A stretch of DNA of 64,000 nucleotides from Caldimonas manganoxidans ATCC BAA-369 (GTDB lineage: Bacteria > Pseudomonadota > Gammaproteobacteria > Burkholderiales > Burkholderiaceae_C). Positions 8,490-18,146 of this stretch are shown piece by piece (within the stretch, counting starts at the first letter, position 1; every line of letters starts with the position of its first letter). Where the stretch lies: the NCBI RefSeq assembly GCF_000381125.1, contig NZ_KB905934.1, positions 62,001-126,000 of the forward strand. The letters run 5' to 3'. The position numbers and the translations under genes were made by a program. The notes under the pieces were generated by a model. It did no database searches. It saw nothing but the letters and a program-made list of their open reading frames with translations, and was not told where the DNA came from.

Positions 8490-9479
8490 TCAACCGATCA
8501 GGTTGGCCAAGGTCAACAAGGCCAGCAACAACATCCACAAGACCACCGAGCGCCACACCAGGCCGACGATGCTACGCAGATGGCCCAGCGCGGGCGGCTG
8601 GCCGCCGGTGTCGCCCTCGGCCTCGGTGGCACCCACAGGGGCCCCGGCCTCGAAGGTCTTGCTGCGATCGACACTCAGCCCCGGAGCGCTGCTGCCCCCC
8701 AAACGCACACCCACGGCACCGGCGGCGGCCGCCAGGATGATGCCGTCGCTGGTGTGCTGCCACAGCCCGGCATGACGGCGCCAGCTGTCGATGGCATCCT
8801 CGAAGTTGCCCACCACGGCAAAACCGAAGGCCGTCAGCCGCGCCGGCAGATGGTCCATCCCATCGAACAAGCGCTGCGCCAAGGCCATCAAGCTGGGATT
8901 GGTCGGCACGCCCACGGTATGGCTGCGGTAGGCCCAGTAGCGACTCGAAAACTCGGCCATGCGGTACAGCACCGCTCCGGCCGGCCCCAGCCCCACGGCG
9001 GCCAACACGATGAACCAGAAAAACACGCCGAACACATGGCGATGGGCGGCCAGCAGCGAATGCTCGATCACGTGCCGCAGCAGCTCGGCATGCGGCAGCT
9101 CGCTCGTGTCCATGTGGCGCCACTGGGCGAACAGCTGGCGGGCACGCAGCTCGTCGCCGCGTTCCAGCGCATCGCGGATGTCGGTGAAGTAATGGCTGAA
9201 CTGCCGGAAGCCCAGCGTCAGATACAGCACGACCACGTTCCAGGCCAGCGCGACGAGCAAACTGTGCCGGGCCATCGACAGATAGATCCCAAAGGCCAGC
9301 AGCGCAGGCACGATCACCGTGATGCACCACACCACCCAGGCATGCACCGGCCGGCCGGCGTCGAAATTGCGGCCGGCCCAATGGACCCAGCCGACCAACG
9401 TGTCATGGATCAGATTGCCGCCGCGCAGCGGTTTCAATTGCTCCAGCAGCAGCGCCAGCAGGACGGAAAAGAAACTCAT
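8490..9479 (-). CDS. CobD/CbiB-family membrane protein
   Basis: The 329-residue protein starts MSFFSVLLALLLEQLKPL and carries the segment HRHVFGVFFWFIVLAAVGLGPAGAVLYR, which resembles CbiB/CobD, the membrane enzyme that joins aminopropanol to cobyric acid. Burkholderiales have short orphan members of this family outside cobalamin clusters, and no cobalamin gene is near, so catalytic function here is uncertain. Several hydrophobic helices are present (N-terminal, around residues 50-90, 160-190 and at the C-terminus). I prefer the ATG at 9479 over an upstream ATG at 9500 because the hydrophobic start is conserved. It follows the Nudix gene on the same strand. Confidence 0.75.
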   Translation of the reverse strand: MSFFSVLLALLLEQLKPLRGGNLIHDTLVGWVHWAGRNFDAGRPVHAWVVWCITVIVPALLAFGIYLSMARHSLLVALAWNVVVLYLTLGFRQFSHYFTDIRDALERGDELRARQLFAQWRHMDTSELPHAELLRHVIEHSLLAAHRHVFGVFFWFIVLAAVGLGPAGAVLYRMAEFSSRYWAYRSHTVGVPTNPSLMALAQRLFDGMDHLPARLTAFGFAVVGNFEDAIDSWRRHAGLWQHTSDGIILAAAAGAVGVRLGGSSAPGLSVDRSKTFEAGAPVGATEAEGDTGGQPPALGHLRSIVGLVWRSVVLWMLLLALLTLANLIG

Positions 9480-9509
9480 GGCCGGCATGATAGCGGCCAC
9501 CCACTGCCG

Positions 9510-10187
9510 CTACGCTGCGAGAAAGCGATAGAAGTTGCGCAGCATCGCCGCGGTGGCGCCCCAAATGAAGTAGGGGCGGTCGCGGCCGGGCGGCTGCCAG
9601 GGCATCGAGAAGAACTCCCGCCGCTCGCCGGCGAACTCCACCGCATGGCGCTGGTGGTGGGCCGGGCTCATCAGAAAGGCCAGTGGCACCTCGAACACTT
9701 CGGCCACTTCGCTGGGGTCCACCCGCAGCTCGAAGACAGGCTGCACCAGCGCCACCACCGGCGTCACCGAAAAGGCAGTGACCGTTTTGTACACCGGCAA
9801 CTGGCCGATGACCTCCACATGCCGACGGTCCAGCCCCACCTCCTCCTCGGCCTCGCGCAAGGCCGTCTCGGCTGCATCCCGGTCCGTGGGTTCGCAGCGT
9901 CCGCCAGGAAAGCTGATCTGCCCGGGATGGTCGCTCAAGTGCTCGGTGCGCTGCGTCAGCAGCACGGTCAGGCCTTGCGGGCGCTGCACCAAGGGCACCA
10001 GCACGGCCGCGTGGGCCGGCTCTCGGGCGACCAAGCGCCGCTCGACCAACACCTCGGGCGTCCACACGGGCGGACGCGCAAAGCGCTCGCGCAGGGCTTG
10101 CGGCGTCAGACAGGCCTCGGCCACCGGGGGCAAGTGCGCATCGACGCCCACCACCGGAAACGCCTGCGGATCACGAATGAAGGCCAT
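9510..10187 (-). CDS. Nudix hydrolase, CoA pyrophosphatase (NudL-like)
   Basis: The 225-residue protein has the Nudix box spanning about residues 94-117 (starting GGRCEPTDRDAAETALREAE, then EEVGL). Immediately before it stands LLTQRTEHLSDHPGQISFPG, the hallmark of the YeaB/NudL branch that splits CoA into adenosine 3',5'-bisphosphate and 4'-phosphopantetheine. Substrate is inferred from this family motif. The gene starts only 18 bases downstream of the rplS terminator hairpin, so expression must come from readthrough or a promoter overlapping the hairpin. The CbiB-like gene follows after a 30-base gap. Confidence 0.88.
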   Translation of the reverse strand: MAFIRDPQAFPVVGVDAHLPPVAEACLTPQALRERFARPPVWTPEVLVERRLVAREPAHAAVLVPLVQRPQGLTVLLTQRTEHLSDHPGQISFPGGRCEPTDRDAAETALREAEEEVGLDRRHVEVIGQLPVYKTVTAFSVTPVVALVQPVFELRVDPSEVAEVFEVPLAFLMSPAHHQRHAVEFAGERREFFSMPWQPPGRDRPYFIWGATAAMLRNFYRFLAA

Positions 10188-10205
10188 AGGAGGACGCCTT
10201 CATGG

Positions 10206-10240
10206 AAAAGCCGCCTGGGCGACCATGCGCGCAGGCGGCT
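10206..10240 (-). terminator. Rho-independent terminator of the rpsP-rimM-trmD-rplS operon
   Basis: Reading the minus strand downstream of rplS, AGCCGCCTG (10240-10232) pairs perfectly with CAGGCGGCT (10217-10209) around a 14-base loop and is followed directly by TTT. The 9-bp GC-rich stem sits 39 bases past the rplS stop. It may be incomplete, since the U tract is short and the Nudix gene starts just after it. Confidence 0.75.
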
Positions 10241-10279
10241 TGCCAGAGGGGGCTTTGGGGGGCCACCCGTTGATCCAGA

Positions 10280-10633
10280 TCAGGACAGCTTCTCTTTGAT
10301 CCGGGCCGACTTGCCGCTGCGTTGACGCAGGTAGTACAGCTTGGCGCGGCGCACATCACCGCGGCGCTTGACTTCGATCGAGGCGATCAACGGGCTGTAG
10401 AGCTGGAAGGTGCGCTCCACGCCCTCCCCGCTGGAGATCTTGCGCACGATGAAGCTCGAATTCAAGCCGCGGTTGCGCTTGGCAATCACGACACCTTCGT
10501 ACGCCTGCACGCGCTTGCGGTTGCCTTCGACCACATTGACATTGACCACCACGGTGTCACCGGGGGCAAACTCTGGGATGGTCTTGTTCAGGCGAGCAAT
10601 CTCTTCTTGCTCGAGCGTCTGGATGAGGTTCAT
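10280..10633 (-). CDS. rplS: 50S ribosomal protein L19
   Basis: A 117-residue protein beginning [15 protein letters not shown] and containing the L19 signature around [20 protein letters not shown], ending with a basic [13 protein letters not shown] tail. L19 sits at the 30S-50S interface of the ribosome. The ATG at 10633 is preceded on the minus strand by TTGGAG. It is the last gene of the canonical rpsP-rimM-trmD-rplS order, but is separated from trmD by 101 bases that contain a hairpin. Confidence 0.97.
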   Translation of the reverse strand: MNLIQTLEQEEIARLNKTIPEFAPGDTVVVNVNVVEGNRKRVQAYEGVVIAKRNRGLNSSFIVRKISSGEGVERTFQLYSPLIASIEVKRRGDVRRAKLYYLRQRSGKSARIKEKLS

Positions 10634-10677
10634 GGTCACTCCAAGGATCGTGCGCGGGGGGGGTTGTTCATCGGTGT

Positions 10678-10704
10678 AAAGGCCCCGATTGGATCGAAGG
10701 GGCC
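10678..10704 (-). terminator. Terminator-like hairpin in the trmD-rplS spacer
   Basis: On the minus strand GGCCCC (10704-10699) and GGGGCC (10686-10681) form a 6-bp stem around a 12-base loop, followed by TTT. Lying 45 bases before rplS and after trmD, it could attenuate transcription or set the rplS:trmD ratio. The sequence supports only a modest stem; function is inference. Confidence 0.4.
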
Positions 10705-10734
10705 GGCCCGGCAGAGGATCACCAAAACCCGTGA

Positions 10735-11499
10735 TTATAGCCCCAGAGAGGCCAAATAGCGCTCGTCCTCGGGGCTGAGGCGCCCGGCGGCGCGGGCCGC
10801 GGCGATCAGGTCGGGGCGGCGCTCGGCCGTCAGACGCAGCGACTGCTGACGCCGCCACTGGGCAATGCGAGCATGATGGCCCGATCGCAACACCTCGGGC
10901 ACGGCCAGCGGCCCCTCGGGCGTGTGCAGCACTTCGGGGCGGCTGTAATGCGGGCAATCGAGCAGCCCGTCGCTGAAGCTGTCTTGCTCATGGGAGGCCG
11001 GATCGTTCAGCACCCCGGGTTGGAGCCGGGCCACCCCATCGAGCAGGGCCAGCGCCGCGATCTCGCCGCCGGACAGCACGAAGTCGCCCAGGCTCAGCTC
11101 CAGATCCACATGACGGTCGATGAACCGCTGATCCACGCCCTCGTAGCGACCACACACCAAGATGGCGCCCGGCCCATGCGCCCACTGGCGTAACAGCGCC
11201 TGATCGATGCGCCGACCCGCCGGCGAAAACCACACCACCGGCGCACGGGGCGCTGCCTGCGCGCTGCGACGCTGCTGCACGGCCGTCAGCGCCCGCTGCA
11301 AGGGCTCCACCAGCATCACCATGCCCGGCCCGCCGCCATAGGCGCGGTCATCCACGCGGCGATAGGCGTCCTCGGCGAAGTCGCGCAGCGGCCACAGGTG
11401 CACATCCACCTGGCCGGATTCATAGGCGCGGCGGGTCACGCCCTGGGTCAGAAACGGCGGGAAGAGATCCGGAAACAGCGTGATGACGTCGAAGCGCAT
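10735..11499 (-). CDS. trmD: tRNA (guanine37-N1)-methyltransferase
   Basis: The 254-residue SPOUT enzyme uses S-adenosylmethionine to methylate G37 next to the anticodon, preventing +1 frameshifts. Visible family marks are [13 protein letters not shown] at the start, [11 protein letters not shown] near residues 52-62, the knotted SAM site with [11 protein letters not shown] and [10 protein letters not shown], and the C-terminal PEVLRSGHH segment. It lies 15 bases after rimM. The TAA stop is within a TATAAT-like stretch (10734-10739) that could also serve as a -10 element for rplS. Confidence 0.96.
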   Translation of the reverse strand: MRFDVITLFPDLFPPFLTQGVTRRAYESGQVDVHLWPLRDFAEDAYRRVDDRAYGGGPGMVMLVEPLQRALTAVQQRRSAQAAPRAPVVWFSPAGRRIDQALLRQWAHGPGAILVCGRYEGVDQRFIDRHVDLELSLGDFVLSGGEIAALALLDGVARLQPGVLNDPASHEQDSFSDGLLDCPHYSRPEVLHTPEGPLAVPEVLRSGHHARIAQWRRQQSLRLTAERRPDLIAAARAAGRLSPEDERYLASLGL

Positions 11500-11514
11500 G
11501 GACGGGCGGGCGCT

Positions 11515-12084
11515 TCAGTAATCCAAGCCCCAGTCAACGAGGATGCGGCCAGCCGCGGTATCGACCTGATCGACATACACCGCCACGAAGGGGATCAGCC
11601 GCTCGGTCGGCGCATCGGTGGAGTCGTCCACCACCCTCAAGATGCTGTGGGCCCCGGTGTCCATCAAGTCGACCACGCGGCCCAGGGTCTGACCCTGGCG
11701 GTTGACGACCGCCAGCCCGATGAGATCGACCCAGTAGTACTCTCCCTCGCCGGCCGTGGGAAAACTCGCGCGCGAAACGAAGATGCGCGCGCCTTTGAGC
11801 ACTTCAGCGGCGTTGCGGTCCGGCAGCTCACGAGCTTGGGCCACGACCGCATCGCCATGCTCACGCACCGCGGTGATGCGCAGCGAGCGAGGCATCGGCC
11901 GCGCGGCCGGACGTGGCCCTTGGGGCGGTTCGATGAACCAGCGCCTGGAAGAGAACAAGGCCTGCGGATCGGCCGAATACGGCAACACCTTGATCCAGCC
12001 TTTGACCCCCCAGGCATCGAGCACACGGCCGACTTCCACGGCATCCGAGGGCCATGCCAGATCGTCATCGGCCACGGCACTCAT
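11515..12084 (-). CDS. rimM: Ribosome maturation factor RimM
   Basis: A 189-residue 16S-processing factor that binds S19 in the 30S head. The N-terminal RimM barrel begins VEVGRVLDAWGVKGWIKV near residues 16-33, and the C-terminal PRC-like barrel contains YYWVDLIGLAVVN and the final ILVDWGLDY. The segment around residues 50-65 is slightly longer than in E. coli RimM, within the family range. It sits between rpsP and trmD on the minus strand with short spacers. Confidence 0.95.
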   Translation of the reverse strand: MSAVADDDLAWPSDAVEVGRVLDAWGVKGWIKVLPYSADPQALFSSRRWFIEPPQGPRPAARPMPRSLRITAVREHGDAVVAQARELPDRNAAEVLKGARIFVSRASFPTAGEGEYYWVDLIGLAVVNRQGQTLGRVVDLMDTGAHSILRVVDDSTDAPTERLIPFVAVYVDQVDTAAGRILVDWGLDY

Positions 12085-12121
12085 GGGGCAGGCGGCAGCA
12101 GACTGTGCAGCCGCAAGCGGC

Positions 12122-12370
12122 TCAGGCCGCCGCCTTGGCTTGCTTGATCAGGCGGGCCACCGTGGGCGAGACCTGGGCGCCATGGCTGACCCAATACTCC
12201 ACCCGATCATGCGCCACGCGCAGGGCCTCGGCAGCCCCGGAAGCCACGGGGTTGTAAAAGCCCACGCGCTCGAGGAACCGGCCGTCGCGGCGGTTGCGGG
12301 CATCGGCCGCCACGATGTTGTAGAAGGGGCGCTTCTTGGAGCCGCCACGGGCAAGACGAATCACGACCAT
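12122..12370 (-). CDS. rpsP: 30S ribosomal protein S16
   Basis: The 82-residue protein begins [20 protein letters not shown], the S16 signature, followed by [14 protein letters not shown]16 is an early 30S assembly protein. The ATG at 12370 is chosen because S16 always starts at this motif; an ATG at 12442 would add an unconserved leader. It is the first gene of the rpsP-rimM-trmD-rplS operon, with AGGAC upstream of the start. Confidence 0.97.
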   Translation of the reverse strand: MVVIRLARGGSKKRPFYNIVAADARNRRDGRFLERVGFYNPVASGAAEALRVAHDRVEYWVSHGAQVSPTVARLIKQAKAAA

Positions 12371-12523
12371 GCTGAGTCCTTGTACCCGGCCTGCGCGGAT
12401 TCCCTGGCCACTGGAGACACTCAGGGCAGTCGGAAGGTGCACACGGCCTAACGTAGGTAAATGTTCCGCCCCAACGCCGTAGATACGCCTGCCACCCGGC
12501 TAGGCCAGCGTCGGGAACCCGAA

Positions 12524-12529
12524 ATTATA
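12524..12529 (-). promoter_or_regulatory. Candidate -10 element for the rpsP operon
   Basis: The minus strand reads GGCTATAATTTCGGG, a perfect TATAAT in very GC-rich DNA, 154 bases upstream of rpsP. No strong -35 hexamer is visible 17 bases further up. The leader between this site and rpsP is long enough to hold regulatory structure, but I see no clear one. Confidence 0.5.
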
Positions 12530-12629
12530 GCCAGATCGACCCGAAGCGGTCGAGCCTTGGGCGCCCCCCTTGCCGGACACCCCAAGGCAGCGCGCGCCCT
12601 GGCCCCTGTCCGCGGTACAGTGGCGCCCC

Positions 12630-13109
12630 ATGACGACGCCTCCCGAATCTGCGGCCCTGGCCCCAGCCGGGCCCTACAAATCCAAGACCCTGGCCACCTG
12701 GATCGCGCTGCTGGCGGGCTCCCTGGGGCTGCACCGTTTGTACCTGTACGGATGGCGGGACTGGCTCGGCTGGCTGCACCCCGTGCCGACGACGCTCGGG
12801 GTGTTCGGTGTGCAGCGCATGCTGACCTTCGGTCAGGACGATCGCCTGTCGTGGCTGCTGATCCCGCTGCTGGGCTTGATGGTCTCGCAGGCGATGCTGA
12901 TGGCCATCCTGTACGGACTGACCCCGGACGACCAGTGGAATGCCCGCTTCAATCCGCATGGCCCCGAGCACCGCAGCGGCTGGGCCGTGGTCATCGGCGT
13001 GATCGCGGCGCTGATGATCGGCGCGGCCGTGCTGATGGCCACGCTGGCCTTCGGTTTCCAGCACTACTTCGAACTGCAAGTCGAAGCCGCGCGGCAAATC
13101 AGCCAGTGA
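12630..13109 (+). CDS. Small TM2-like membrane protein
   Basis: The 159-residue protein has KSKTLATWIALLAGSLGLHR at residues 17-36, matching the pattern of a TM2 domain (a helix, then G-x-H-R-x-Y and a second helix), followed by further helices around residues 70-95 and 115-140. Function is unknown; the TM2 label describes fold similarity only. The ATG at 12630 follows CCGCGGTACAG without a strong ribosome binding site. It is divergent from rpsP and converges with the DMT-family gene, 9 bases away. Confidence 0.65.
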   Translation: MTTPPESAALAPAGPYKSKTLATWIALLAGSLGLHRLYLYGWRDWLGWLHPVPTTLGVFGVQRMLTFGQDDRLSWLLIPLLGLMVSQAMLMAILYGLTPDDQWNARFNPHGPEHRSGWAVVIGVIAALMIGAAVLMATLAFGFQHYFELQVEAARQISQ

Positions 13110-13118
13110 ACGCCGCCC

Positions 13119-13484
13119 TCAGGACCGGAAGATGAAGTAGACGGCGGCCACCAGGCACAGCCCCGCCCAGACGAAGTCCCACTTGAAGGGCACTTTCATG
13201 TAGAGCATGGCAAACGGCACGAAGACCGTGAGCGTGATGACCTCTTGCATGATCTTGAGCTGCGGCAGCGTGAACACACCGCTGCTGTAGCCAATGCGGT
13301 TGGCTGGCACTTGCAAGAGGTATTCGAACAACGCGATGCCCCAGCTCGCCACGGCAGCGATGTACCAGGGCTTGGCCGCCAGGTCCTTCAGGTGGGCGTA
13401 CCAGGCAAAAGTCATGAACACATTGGCAATCGTCAGCAGGCCCATGGTCTGCAGCGACACCGTCCACGCGTGCGCACCGTTCAT
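13119..13484 (-). CDS. DMT-family membrane protein (DUF486)
   Basis: A 121-residue protein with four predicted helices. The segment MTFAWYAHLKDLAAKPWYIA (residues 24-43) and the downstream PANRIGYSSG/FTLPQLKIMQEVI pattern are characteristic of the DUF486 family of small drug/metabolite-transporter-like proteins. No substrate is known. The ATG at 13484 gives the usual family length. folK lies 15 bases away on the same strand, upstream coordinate-wise in the transcript sense after this gene's promoter region ends. Confidence 0.85.
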   Translation of the reverse strand: MNGAHAWTVSLQTMGLLTIANVFMTFAWYAHLKDLAAKPWYIAAVASWGIALFEYLLQVPANRIGYSSGVFTLPQLKIMQEVITLTVFVPFAMLYMKVPFKWDFVWAGLCLVAAVYFIFRS

Positions 13485-13499
13485 GGCAATCCTTCTTTT

Positions 13500-14003
13500 T
13501 TACAGAGAGTCGTCCAGACGTTCGATGCCCTGGTCGGGCAGGCTCGTCAACAGTAAACGCACCTCTCCCCGCCCGGGGATGACCAGCCCCGGCGCCAGAT
13601 CGGCCAGCGGAGCCAGCACGAATGCGCGTTCGTGCATGCGAGGGTGCGGCAACACCAGCTCGGGCTGCTCCAACTGCAAGGCATCGATCAGCAGCAAATC
13701 CAGATCCAGCGTGCGTGGCGCATTGCGGTAGGGACGCTGGCGCCCATGCGCCCGCTCCAGGGCCTGCAAGGCGTGCAGCAGCGATTGCGGGGTTTCAGCG
13801 GTGTCGAAGGCGACGACCGCATTCAAGTAGTCCGGGCCGTCGGCATCCAGCGGCCGGGTGCGGTAGATCGGCGAAGCCGCCCAGCCCGACACCCCGGCAC
13901 GAGCGCGCAAGGCAGCAGCCGCCCGGCGCAAGCTGTCCAGAGGATCGCCCAAATTGGCTCCCAACCCGACGTAGGCGCGTCGCACGCAGCGGTCAGGGCT
14001 CAT
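13500..14003 (-). CDS. folK: 2-amino-4-hydroxy-6-hydroxymethyldihydropteridine pyrophosphokinase
   Basis: The 167-residue enzyme transfers pyrophosphate from ATP to 6-hydroxymethyl-dihydropterin in folate synthesis. It shows [12 protein letters not shown] near the start, a central YLNAVVAF, and RTLDLDLLL with the following [12 protein letters not shown], the family's metal and pterin binding segments. The ATG at 14003 overlaps the last 11 bases of pcnB, so the two are translationally linked. A longer open frame upstream is arginine-rich and is only the shadow of pcnB. Confidence 0.94.
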   Translation of the reverse strand: MSPDRCVRRAYVGLGANLGDPLDSLRRAAAALRARAGVSGWAASPIYRTRPLDADGPDYLNAVVAFDTAETPQSLLHALQALERAHGRQRPYRNAPRTLDLDLLLIDALQLEQPELVLPHPRMHERAFVLAPLADLAPGLVIPGRGEVRLLLTSLPDQGIERLDDSL

Positions 14004-15582
14004 GCGACGCATCGCCCGCCGGGGCGGCTGCTGCGGCAGCGCTCTTGCGACGGCGACGCCGGCGCTTGCGCGCTGGCGCAGCCTCCTCGCCCGAAGGCGC
14101 CACCGACGCACCAGCGCCCTGCGCTTCGACCAGCGCATCGCCATGAGCCTCTAAGTGCGCCGGCTTGCGGCGGCCCCGGCTGCGCTGGGCGGCGCGCTGC
14201 TGCTCGCGCACCGCCTCCAGCAGGCTGTGCCGGCCCGACTCGTCGGCCTGGGAGAACTCTTCCCACCAGCGGGCCAGCGCCGGGTCGACCTCGCCAGCCT
14301 CTGCACGCAATCTGAGGAAGTCAAAGCCCGCTCGAAAACGCGGCTGCTGCACCAGCGTGAAGGGGCCATGGCCGCTGCGCCGCTCGAAGCGCGGCTGCAT
14401 CATCCAGATCTCGCGCATGTCCGCCGCCAGCTTGCCGCGGCCGGAAATGTCGCCGATGCGGGCATCGAAGACCTCATCGATGGCCAGCCCCAAGGCCTGG
14501 GAGGCCGATTCGCCCTGTGCCTGGCGACGCTGCCAGCGGTCCAGCACGTCATGCCAGAGCATGCAGGCCAACATGAAACTGGGCGCCACCGGCTTGCCTT
14601 CGGCCACACGGCGATCGGTGTCGGCCAGCGCCAGCTGCACGAACTTTTCGCGCCCATCGTGCCGTTGCTGCTCATCGAGCACCACATCGAGAATGGGAAA
14701 GACGCCGCGGTGCAAACCATGTTTGCGCAGCTCCTGCAGGCTGGCCAGCGCATGGCCGGTCTGCAGCAGCTTGATCATCTCGTCGAACAGGCGCGAGGCC
14801 GGCACATTGTCGAGCAGGTGGGCCATGCGCTGAATGGGCTCGCGCGTTTTGGGTTCGATCTCGAAACCCAGCTTGGCCGCAAAGCGCACCACACGGATGA
14901 TGCGCACCGGATCCTCGCGGTAGCGGGTGGGCGGATCGCCAATCATGCGCAGCACTCGCTTTTTCACATCGGCAATGCCGCCGTGGTAATCGACCACGAT
15001 CTCGCGCTGCGGGTCGTAGTACATCGCGTTGATCGTGAAATCGCGGCGCGCGGCGTCTTCGATCTGCGGACCCCAGACATTGTCGCGCAGCACCCGCCCG
15101 CTGGCATCGACCACGTGGTTTTTGTCGGCGATCTGTGATTTCGATGTTTTTTCATTGCCCTGCACTTGCTCGGCAGAGGCGGCATCGACATAGGCGCGAA
15201 ATGTCGAGACCTCGATCACCTCGTGGTCGCGCCCGCGGCCGAACACCACATGCACGATGCGAAAGCGCCGACCGACGATGAAAGCGCGTCGAAACAGCGC
15301 CTTGACCTGCTCCGGCGTGGCATTGGTGGCCACATCGAAATCCTTGGGACGCAAGCCCAGCAGCAAGTCGCGCACGGCACCGCCGACGATATAAGCCTCG
15401 TAGCCCGCCTCGGTGAGCGTGCGCACCACCTTCACGGCGCGCTCGTCCACCCACGCAGGGTCGATGCCGTGCACGGACTTGGGCACTTCCACCCGTCGGC
15501 CCAGCACCGGCATGCCCGGCCGGGGGGCGGCCTGCCGGCCGCCGGTCTTGCCCAGCAGCTTGTCGATCAGCTTTTTGATCAT
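13993..15582 (-). CDS. pcnB: Poly(A) polymerase I
   Basis: A 529-residue nucleotidyltransferase that adds poly(A) tails to RNA 3' ends, promoting decay. The NTase core has [20 protein letters not shown] with the catalytic DFD near residues 81-83, then [12 protein letters not shown] and [19 protein letters not shown]. The C-terminal region (last about 60 residues) is strongly basic, including a KRRRRRRK run, as in gammaproteobacterial PcnB where it binds RNA. The ATG at 15582 ([12 protein letters not shown]) overlaps the stop of the HAD gene; a start at 15759 would add a leader shared with the HAD gene. Confidence 0.94.
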   Translation of the reverse strand: MIKKLIDKLLGKTGGRQAAPRPGMPVLGRRVEVPKSVHGIDPAWVDERAVKVVRTLTEAGYEAYIVGGAVRDLLLGLRPKDFDVATNATPEQVKALFRRAFIVGRRFRIVHVVFGRGRDHEVIEVSTFRAYVDAASAEQVQGNEKTSKSQIADKNHVVDASGRVLRDNVWGPQIEDAARRDFTINAMYYDPQREIVVDYHGGIADVKKRVLRMIGDPPTRYREDPVRIIRVVRFAAKLGFEIEPKTREPIQRMAHLLDNVPASRLFDEMIKLLQTGHALASLQELRKHGLHRGVFPILDVVLDEQQRHDGREKFVQLALADTDRRVAEGKPVAPSFMLACMLWHDVLDRWQRRQAQGESASQALGLAIDEVFDARIGDISGRGKLAADMREIWMMQPRFERRSGHGPFTLVQQPRFRAGFDFLRLRAEAGEVDPALARWWEEFSQADESGRHSLLEAVREQQRAAQRSRGRRKPAHLEAHGDALVEAQGAGASVAPSGEEAAPARKRRRRRRKSAAAAAAPAGDASHEP

Positions 15583-16259
15583 TCGAAAAGTTTCAATATG
15601 CGCCAGCCCCGCTGGCGGGCCAGGGATTCCAGCGCCGGCGACGGATTGGTCGCCACCGGGTCGCTGGCCCGCTCCAGGAGGGGCAAATCGTTGGGCGAAT
15701 CGCTGTAGAAGCTCGTGCGCTCGAACTGCGACCAGTGCGCCCCCAGACCGGCCAGCCACTGATCCACACGGGTCACCTTGCCTTCACGGTAGGACGGCAC
15801 ACCCTGGATGCGGCCCGTGATGGTACCGCTTGCATCGCGTTCCAGCTGCACGGCCAACAGATGCTCCACGCCGAAGGCCGCCGCAATCGGCGTGGTGACG
15901 AACTCGTTGGTCGCCGTCACGATGGCCACCAAGTCGCCGCGCGCCTGATGCTCACGCACCAGCGCCACAGCCTTCGGATGCAGCATCGGCCGCACCACCT
16001 CCTCGACGAAGCGCTGCTGCACGGCCCGCTGCTCCTCAGGTCGGCGGCAGCGCCATGGCGCCGTGCTGAAGTCGATGTATTCGTCCAAGTTCAGGCGGCC
16101 GGCCAGGTATTGGGCGTAGTAGTGGTCATTGCCACGCCGGAAGGTGTCGCCGTCGGCCCAGCCGATGCGCACCAAGAACTCCCCAAAGGCATGGTCTGAA
16201 TCGATCGGCAACAACGTGTGATCCAGATCGAACAGGCACAAACTGCGGAAATGCGTCAC
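15579..16259 (-). CDS. HAD-IB family phosphatase
   Basis: A 226-residue HAD hydrolase with the nucleophile motif [14 protein letters not shown] near residues 8-21, a helical cap ([11 protein letters not shown]), motif [11 protein letters not shown], and motif [16 protein letters not shown]. The cap and motif spacing match the HAD-IB group (SerB/CicA-like), so small phosphomonoesters are likely substrates; the exact one is unknown. The start is a GTG at 16259 that overlaps the hda stop (GTGA), because no ATG exists before the DLD motif. Its stop overlaps the pcnB start, so hda-HAD-pcnB-folK is one tightly coupled operon. Confidence 0.88.
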   Translation of the reverse strand: MTHFRSLCLFDLDHTLLPIDSDHAFGEFLVRIGWADGDTFRRGNDHYYAQYLAGRLNLDEYIDFSTAPWRCRRPEEQRAVQQRFVEEVVRPMLHPKAVALVREHQARGDLVAIVTATNEFVTTPIAAAFGVEHLLAVQLERDASGTITGRIQGVPSYREGKVTRVDQWLAGLGAHWSQFERTSFYSDSPNDLPLLERASDPVATNPSPALESLARQRGWRILKLFE

Positions 16260-16933
16260 AAGGCCTCCTCGGCCAGCATGCGCTTGAGCAAAGGAATGGT
16301 CACGCCCCGCTGCTGCGCCAGCGCGAAACGATCCAGACGATCGAGCAGACTCATCAGGCTGCCCAGGTCGCGCTCGAAGCGCGTCATCAGATAGCTCATC
16401 ACTTCGTCGGACAGAAAAATGCCCCGGCGGTCGGCCTCGCGCCGCAAGGCCGCGCGGCAATGCTCCTCGGGCAAGGCTTGCAGCTGAAACACGGGGCCCC
16501 AGCCCAGGCGGCTGCGCAAATCCTCTCGCACGGCCAAGTCCACCGGCGGCACGGCGCCGGCGGCCACGACCTGCTGCCCCATGGCAGTGGCCTGCGCGAA
16601 CAAGACGAACGCGGCGTGCTGGCGGCCCGCGTCGAATGCGTGCACGCCATCGAACACCACGCCCCGCCAATCCTCGTCGTGCTCCCAAGGCAGCGGGGTG
16701 GTCGCATCGAACCAGCCCACCCGACCGCCCGGCGCACTCACCGCTTCGGTCCAGGCACGCAGCAAATGGGTCTTGCCCGTGCCGCGCGCCCCCCAAAGAT
16801 AGACCGGCGCGCTGGCCACTGGCGCGTTGGCCAGCGCGCGCAGATGCGCCACCACGGCCTCGTTGCCGAGCGCATGAAAGTTATCGAAACTGCAGGGGTC
16901 GGCGGGCCCCAGGCCCAGGGGCAGCTGCCTCAT
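16256..16933 (-). CDS. hda: DnaA regulatory inactivator Hda
   Basis: A 225-residue AAA+ protein related to DnaA domain III that, with the DNA-loaded beta clamp, stimulates ATP hydrolysis by Dna[10 protein letters not shown] at the N-terminus matches the clamp-binding pattern QL[PS]L-x-[LF], which fixes the start at 16933 rather than 16957. The Walker A position reads [11 protein letters not shown] near residues 46-56 and the Walker B region VVFDGVHAF has DG in place of DD/DE. That lowers confidence that Hda itself hydrolyses ATP, but fits the family's ADP-bound role. It is first in the hda-HAD-pcnB-folK operon, divergent from purM. Confidence 0.9.
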   Translation of the reverse strand: MRQLPLGLGPADPCSFDNFHALGNEAVVAHLRALANAPVASAPVYLWGARGTGKTHLLRAWTEAVSAPGGRVGWFDATTPLPWEHDEDWRGVVFDGVHAFDAGRQHAAFVLFAQATAMGQQVVAAGAVPPVDLAVREDLRSRLGWGPVFQLQALPEEHCRAALRREADRRGIFLSDEVMSYLMTRFERDLGSLMSLLDRLDRFALAQQRGVTIPLLKRMLAEEAL

Positions 16934-17002
16934 GGACGCGCACACGCCAACAGGCAAGGACGCAAGGTCATCTCAGACTCGCAGGGGATCCAACATCAAA
17001 GA

Positions 17003-17038
17003 CGGCCAGCGCCACACCTTCGGTGTCGGGGCTGGCCG
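17003..17038. repeat. Inverted repeat in the hda-purM intergenic region
   Basis: CGGCCAGC (17003-17010) and GCTGGCCG (17031-17038) are perfect complements, and inside them ACACC-TTC-GGTGT forms a second nested arm pair, so the whole 36 bases can fold as a long hairpin or cruciform. It lies 54 bases upstream of purM. It could be a leader structure for purM or a protein binding site; there is no U tract that would make it a normal terminator. Confidence 0.5.
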
Positions 17039-17092
17039 GTAAAATCCGCCCAAATTCTATCGGGCCGGCACGACGCCGCCCGCGCACCGACC

Positions 17093-18130
<1,038 letters not shown>

Positions 18131-18146
18131 CCCCGCCTTCCCCCGC

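Noticed and set aside
8478-10325. A 615-codon open frame on the plus strand
   Set aside because: It is antisense to the CbiB-like, Nudix and rplS genes, all supported by motifs, and its translation is histidine- and arginine-rich noise.
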